From assembly GCA_947581865.1 (NCBI GenBank), contig CANPWA010000007.1:62001-126000 (forward strand): 64,000 bases of DNA, read 5' to 3'. Below, one piece after another: positions 62,334 through 64,000 of the stretch (positions are counted from its first letter, which is position 1; every line of letters starts with the position of its first letter). The position numbers and the translations under genes were made by a program. The notes under the pieces were generated by a model that worked only from the letters and a program-made list of their open reading frames with translations, did not search any database and was not told where the DNA came from. This DNA comes from an uncultured Acetatifactor sp. Its GTDB lineage: Bacteria > Bacillota > Clostridia > Lachnospirales > Lachnospiraceae.

Positions 62334-62996
62334 ATGAAAACAGTAATTTTAGTTGATGGAGGGTTCTATCGTCGCCGGGCACAAAAAGTTTTTGGAGACA
62401 TAGATGCTCATTCGCGCGCAAATGAACTGTCTGAATACTGCCAACGACATTTACATTGGCACAATGAAAGGAATGAACTGTATCGTATTTTTTATTATGA
62501 CTGCCCTCCTGCCGCCAAGCGAATTTTTCACCCTTTTCTTCAGCATCAGGTAGATTTGTCAAAAACTGATTTATACACCTGGACCAATCAGTTTTTTAAC
62601 GAACTAAAGAAAAAACGCAAATTTGCCCTCCGTTTAGGTAAACTTGCAGAAGAACAGGCACATTATACATTGAGACCAGAAGTCATCAGGAAGCTGTGTA
62701 ATAAGACTCTTTCCTTTGAGGAACTGACTGAGAATGATTTTTGTATCAAAATTGAGCAAAAAGGTGTTGATATGAAAATTGGTCTGGATATTGCTTCACT
62801 TTCCTACAAACATCAAGTAGAACAAATTGTTTTGATATCAGGAGACAGTGATTTTGTCTCTGCTGCAAAACTTGCCCGTCGTGAAGGTATTGACTTTATA
62901 TTAGATCCACTTGGGGCACCTATTAAACCGGATTTATTTGAACACATTGACGGTTTGAGAACATGTGACAAAGCATATATCCAATTCCGTATTTAA
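62334..62996 (+). CDS. NYN-domain (PIN-like) RNase
   Basis: 220 residues. The NYN acidic sites are visible: D8 (VILVDGGF), D146 (KGVDMKIGLD), D171 and D173 (ISGDSDFVSAAKLARREG). The middle carries a basic helical insert. Proteins of this fold cut RNA with Mg2+/Mn2+; single NYN genes occur in prophages and some act in defence. AAAGGGGG precedes the ATG at 62334. Confidence 0.82.
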   Translation: MKTVILVDGGFYRRRAQKVFGDIDAHSRANELSEYCQRHLHWHNERNELYRIFYYDCPPAAKRIFHPFLQHQVDLSKTDLYTWTNQFFNELKKKRKFALRLGKLAEEQAHYTLRPEVIRKLCNKTLSFEELTENDFCIKIEQKGVDMKIGLDIASLSYKHQVEQIVLISGDSDFVSAAKLARREGIDFILDPLGAPIKPDLFEHIDGLRTCDKAYIQFRI

Positions 62997-63012
62997 TCTA
63001 TATAATACAAAA

Positions 63013-63041
63013 CCGCCCCGGCGCTGCTAACACCGGAGCGG
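63013..63041 (+). terminator. Hairpin after the NYN gene
   Basis: CCGCCCCGG pairs with CCGGAGCGG (one mismatch). The stem is strong, but no T tract follows, so its role as a terminator is uncertain. Confidence 0.4.
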
Positions 63042-63165
63042 ACATCCATCAACCCTTCCGGGCGATACCATGCATGCATAATAATAGTATCATTCCGGAG
63101 GGCACCTGGTCAATCAGAACATTTGATCCGGTGTTATTTTTGTACTTAAATTGGAGGATTCTATT

Positions 63166-64000
63166 ATGAAAATTGAAAAGCTGCCGTCCGGATCCTACCG
63201 GGTCAGGAAAATGTACCAAGGGAATGCCTATTCCGTTGTGTTCGACTACAAGCCGACTCAGAAAGAAGCCATTCAGGCTATCTCTGCAGAGCTGGACAGG
63301 ATAAAGACGAAATATGACCGGCTGACATTCCTGACGGCTGCTGCCGAATACGCGGAAATGAAAAGGAACGTCCTCTCCCCCCGGTCCATTAAGGACTACA
63401 CAGAGATGCCCAAACGGCTGCCCGAGTGGTTTCAGAGTCTGCCACTGGCGGATATTACCCAGGTTGACATCAACCGCGTTGTGAATGAACTCTCCGCAAC
63501 CAGGGCACCCAAGACCGTGCGCAACTATCACGGGCTCATATCGACAATCCTGGGCACTTTCCGCCCAGACATGAGGATTTCCACAAAACTGCCCCAAAAG
63601 GTCAAAAAGGAGCCATACATTCCCTCACAGCATGACGTTAAAGCTATTCTGGAGACGGTAAAAGGGACAAAATATGAGGCGGCAGTATGGCTCGGATGTT
63701 ACGGGCTTCGCCGCTCTGAGATATGCGCCCTCACTTTGGAGGATATTGATGGCGACATCGTACATATCACCAAAGCCATGGTCATGAATGACAGGCATGA
63801 ATGGGTGATAAAGGTCAATAAGACCACAGACAGCACAAGAGACATCGTGATCCCGGTCGAACTGGCAGACAGGATCCGGGAACAAGGCTTTGTATACAGA
63901 GGGCATCCCAATGGGATATCCAAATACCTGGCTAAAGTCCAACTGCAGCTTGGCATTCCAAGTTTTTCGCTTCATAAACTGCGGCACTACTTTGCCAGCG
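63166..64000 (+). CDS. int: Tyrosine-type integrase, C-terminal end outside the window
   Basis: 278 residues are visible. An N-terminal arm-binding part and a SAM-like core-binding domain (about residues 60-145) are followed by the catalytic domain with GLRRSE (first Arg) and HKLRHYFAS (His-x-x-Arg). The tyrosine lies beyond base 64000. GGAGG is eight bases before the ATG. It should recombine at the tRNA 3' end seen at 32382. The intact attachment site is expected just to the right. Confidence 0.93.
   Translation, partial: MKIEKLPSGSYRVRKMYQGNAYSVVFDYKPTQKEAIQAISAELDRIKTKYDRLTFLTAAAEYAEMKRNVLSPRSIKDYTEMPKRLPEWFQSLPLADITQVDINRVVNELSATRAPKTVRNYHGLISTILGTFRPDMRISTKLPQKVKKEPYIPSQHDVKAILETVKGTKYEAAVWLGCYGLRRSEICALTLEDIDGDIVHITKAMVMNDRHEWVIKVNKTTDSTRDIVIPVELADRIREQGFVYRGHPNGISKYLAKVQLQLGIPSFSLHKLRHYFAS

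Larger units (their letters stand above)
32382..64000. mobile_element. Tailed-phage prophage (siphovirus type), right end outside the window
   Basis: A continuous phage region: lysis genes next to the left attachment site, then tail, head, packaging, early genes, divergent Cro/CI control and an integrase running off the right edge. A long tape measure with no tail sheath gene indicates a non-contractile tail. Terminase, portal, scaffold, capsid, tail and lysis genes all look intact, so it may be inducible. No small terminase subunit was recognised. Confidence 0.95.

Overview
The window reads as a chromosome segment of a low-GC-Gram-positive anaerobe of the Clostridia, most likely Lachnospiraceae. 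The grounds are the paired glgC-glgD glycogen genes, the prsA-yhaN-yhaO gene order, a CIRCE element upstream of htpG, GGAGG ribosome binding sites and the style of the prophage proteins. This is inference from gene families; no 16S rRNA or other marker is present.

Host part, 1-32,380. From left to right: the 3' end of a mannitol dehydrogenase-family gene; glgC-glgD; htpG with a HrcA operator; an operon of an SbcD/YhaO nuclease, an SbcC/YhaN ATPase and a PrsA-like lipoprotein foldase; a Sel1-repeat protein paired with a membrane protein; ilvE; a two-component system that runs into an ABC exporter with a FtsX-type permease; folA and thyA; a beta-CASP metallo-hydrolase; and an ABC exporter. A 2.7-kb AT-rich islet of broken genes (24.4-27.1 kb) follows. 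It lies between two 55-bp copies of the tRNA-Gly promoter, and tRNA-Gly(GCC) follows the second copy. Then come a DHH phosphoesterase, an amino-acid ABC importer and a YgjP-like metallopeptidase.

Prophage part, about 32,382 to beyond the right edge. The left boundary is a 20-nt tRNA 3' end (probably tRNA-Pro) that still has its terminator. The right end carries an integrase cut off by the window. The leftward genes run in transcription order: regulators and early genes (59.3-51 kb, including an HUH Rep-like protein, an RNase H-like protein and a PcfJ-like protein), a late regulator, a HicAB toxin-antitoxin pair, an HNH endonuclease, portal, a MuF head protein fused to an ADP-ribosyltransferase domain, large terminase, scaffold, capsid, connectors, tail tube, tail chaperones with a -1 frameshift site, tape measure, baseplate and fibre proteins, holin and lysozyme.

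The rightward lysogeny strand (59.4-63 kb) holds a CI/LexA-like repressor, an ImmA-like fragment, two micro-ORFs, a possible BECR-fold nuclease, two adjacent structured RNA candidates, a lipoprotein and a NYN-domain RNase with its own operator and leader hairpin. Three of these genes are preceded by the same small hairpin. This cassette, together with the MuF-ADP-ribosyltransferase and the small RNA at 57.04-57.11 kb, is where undescribed biology is most likely.
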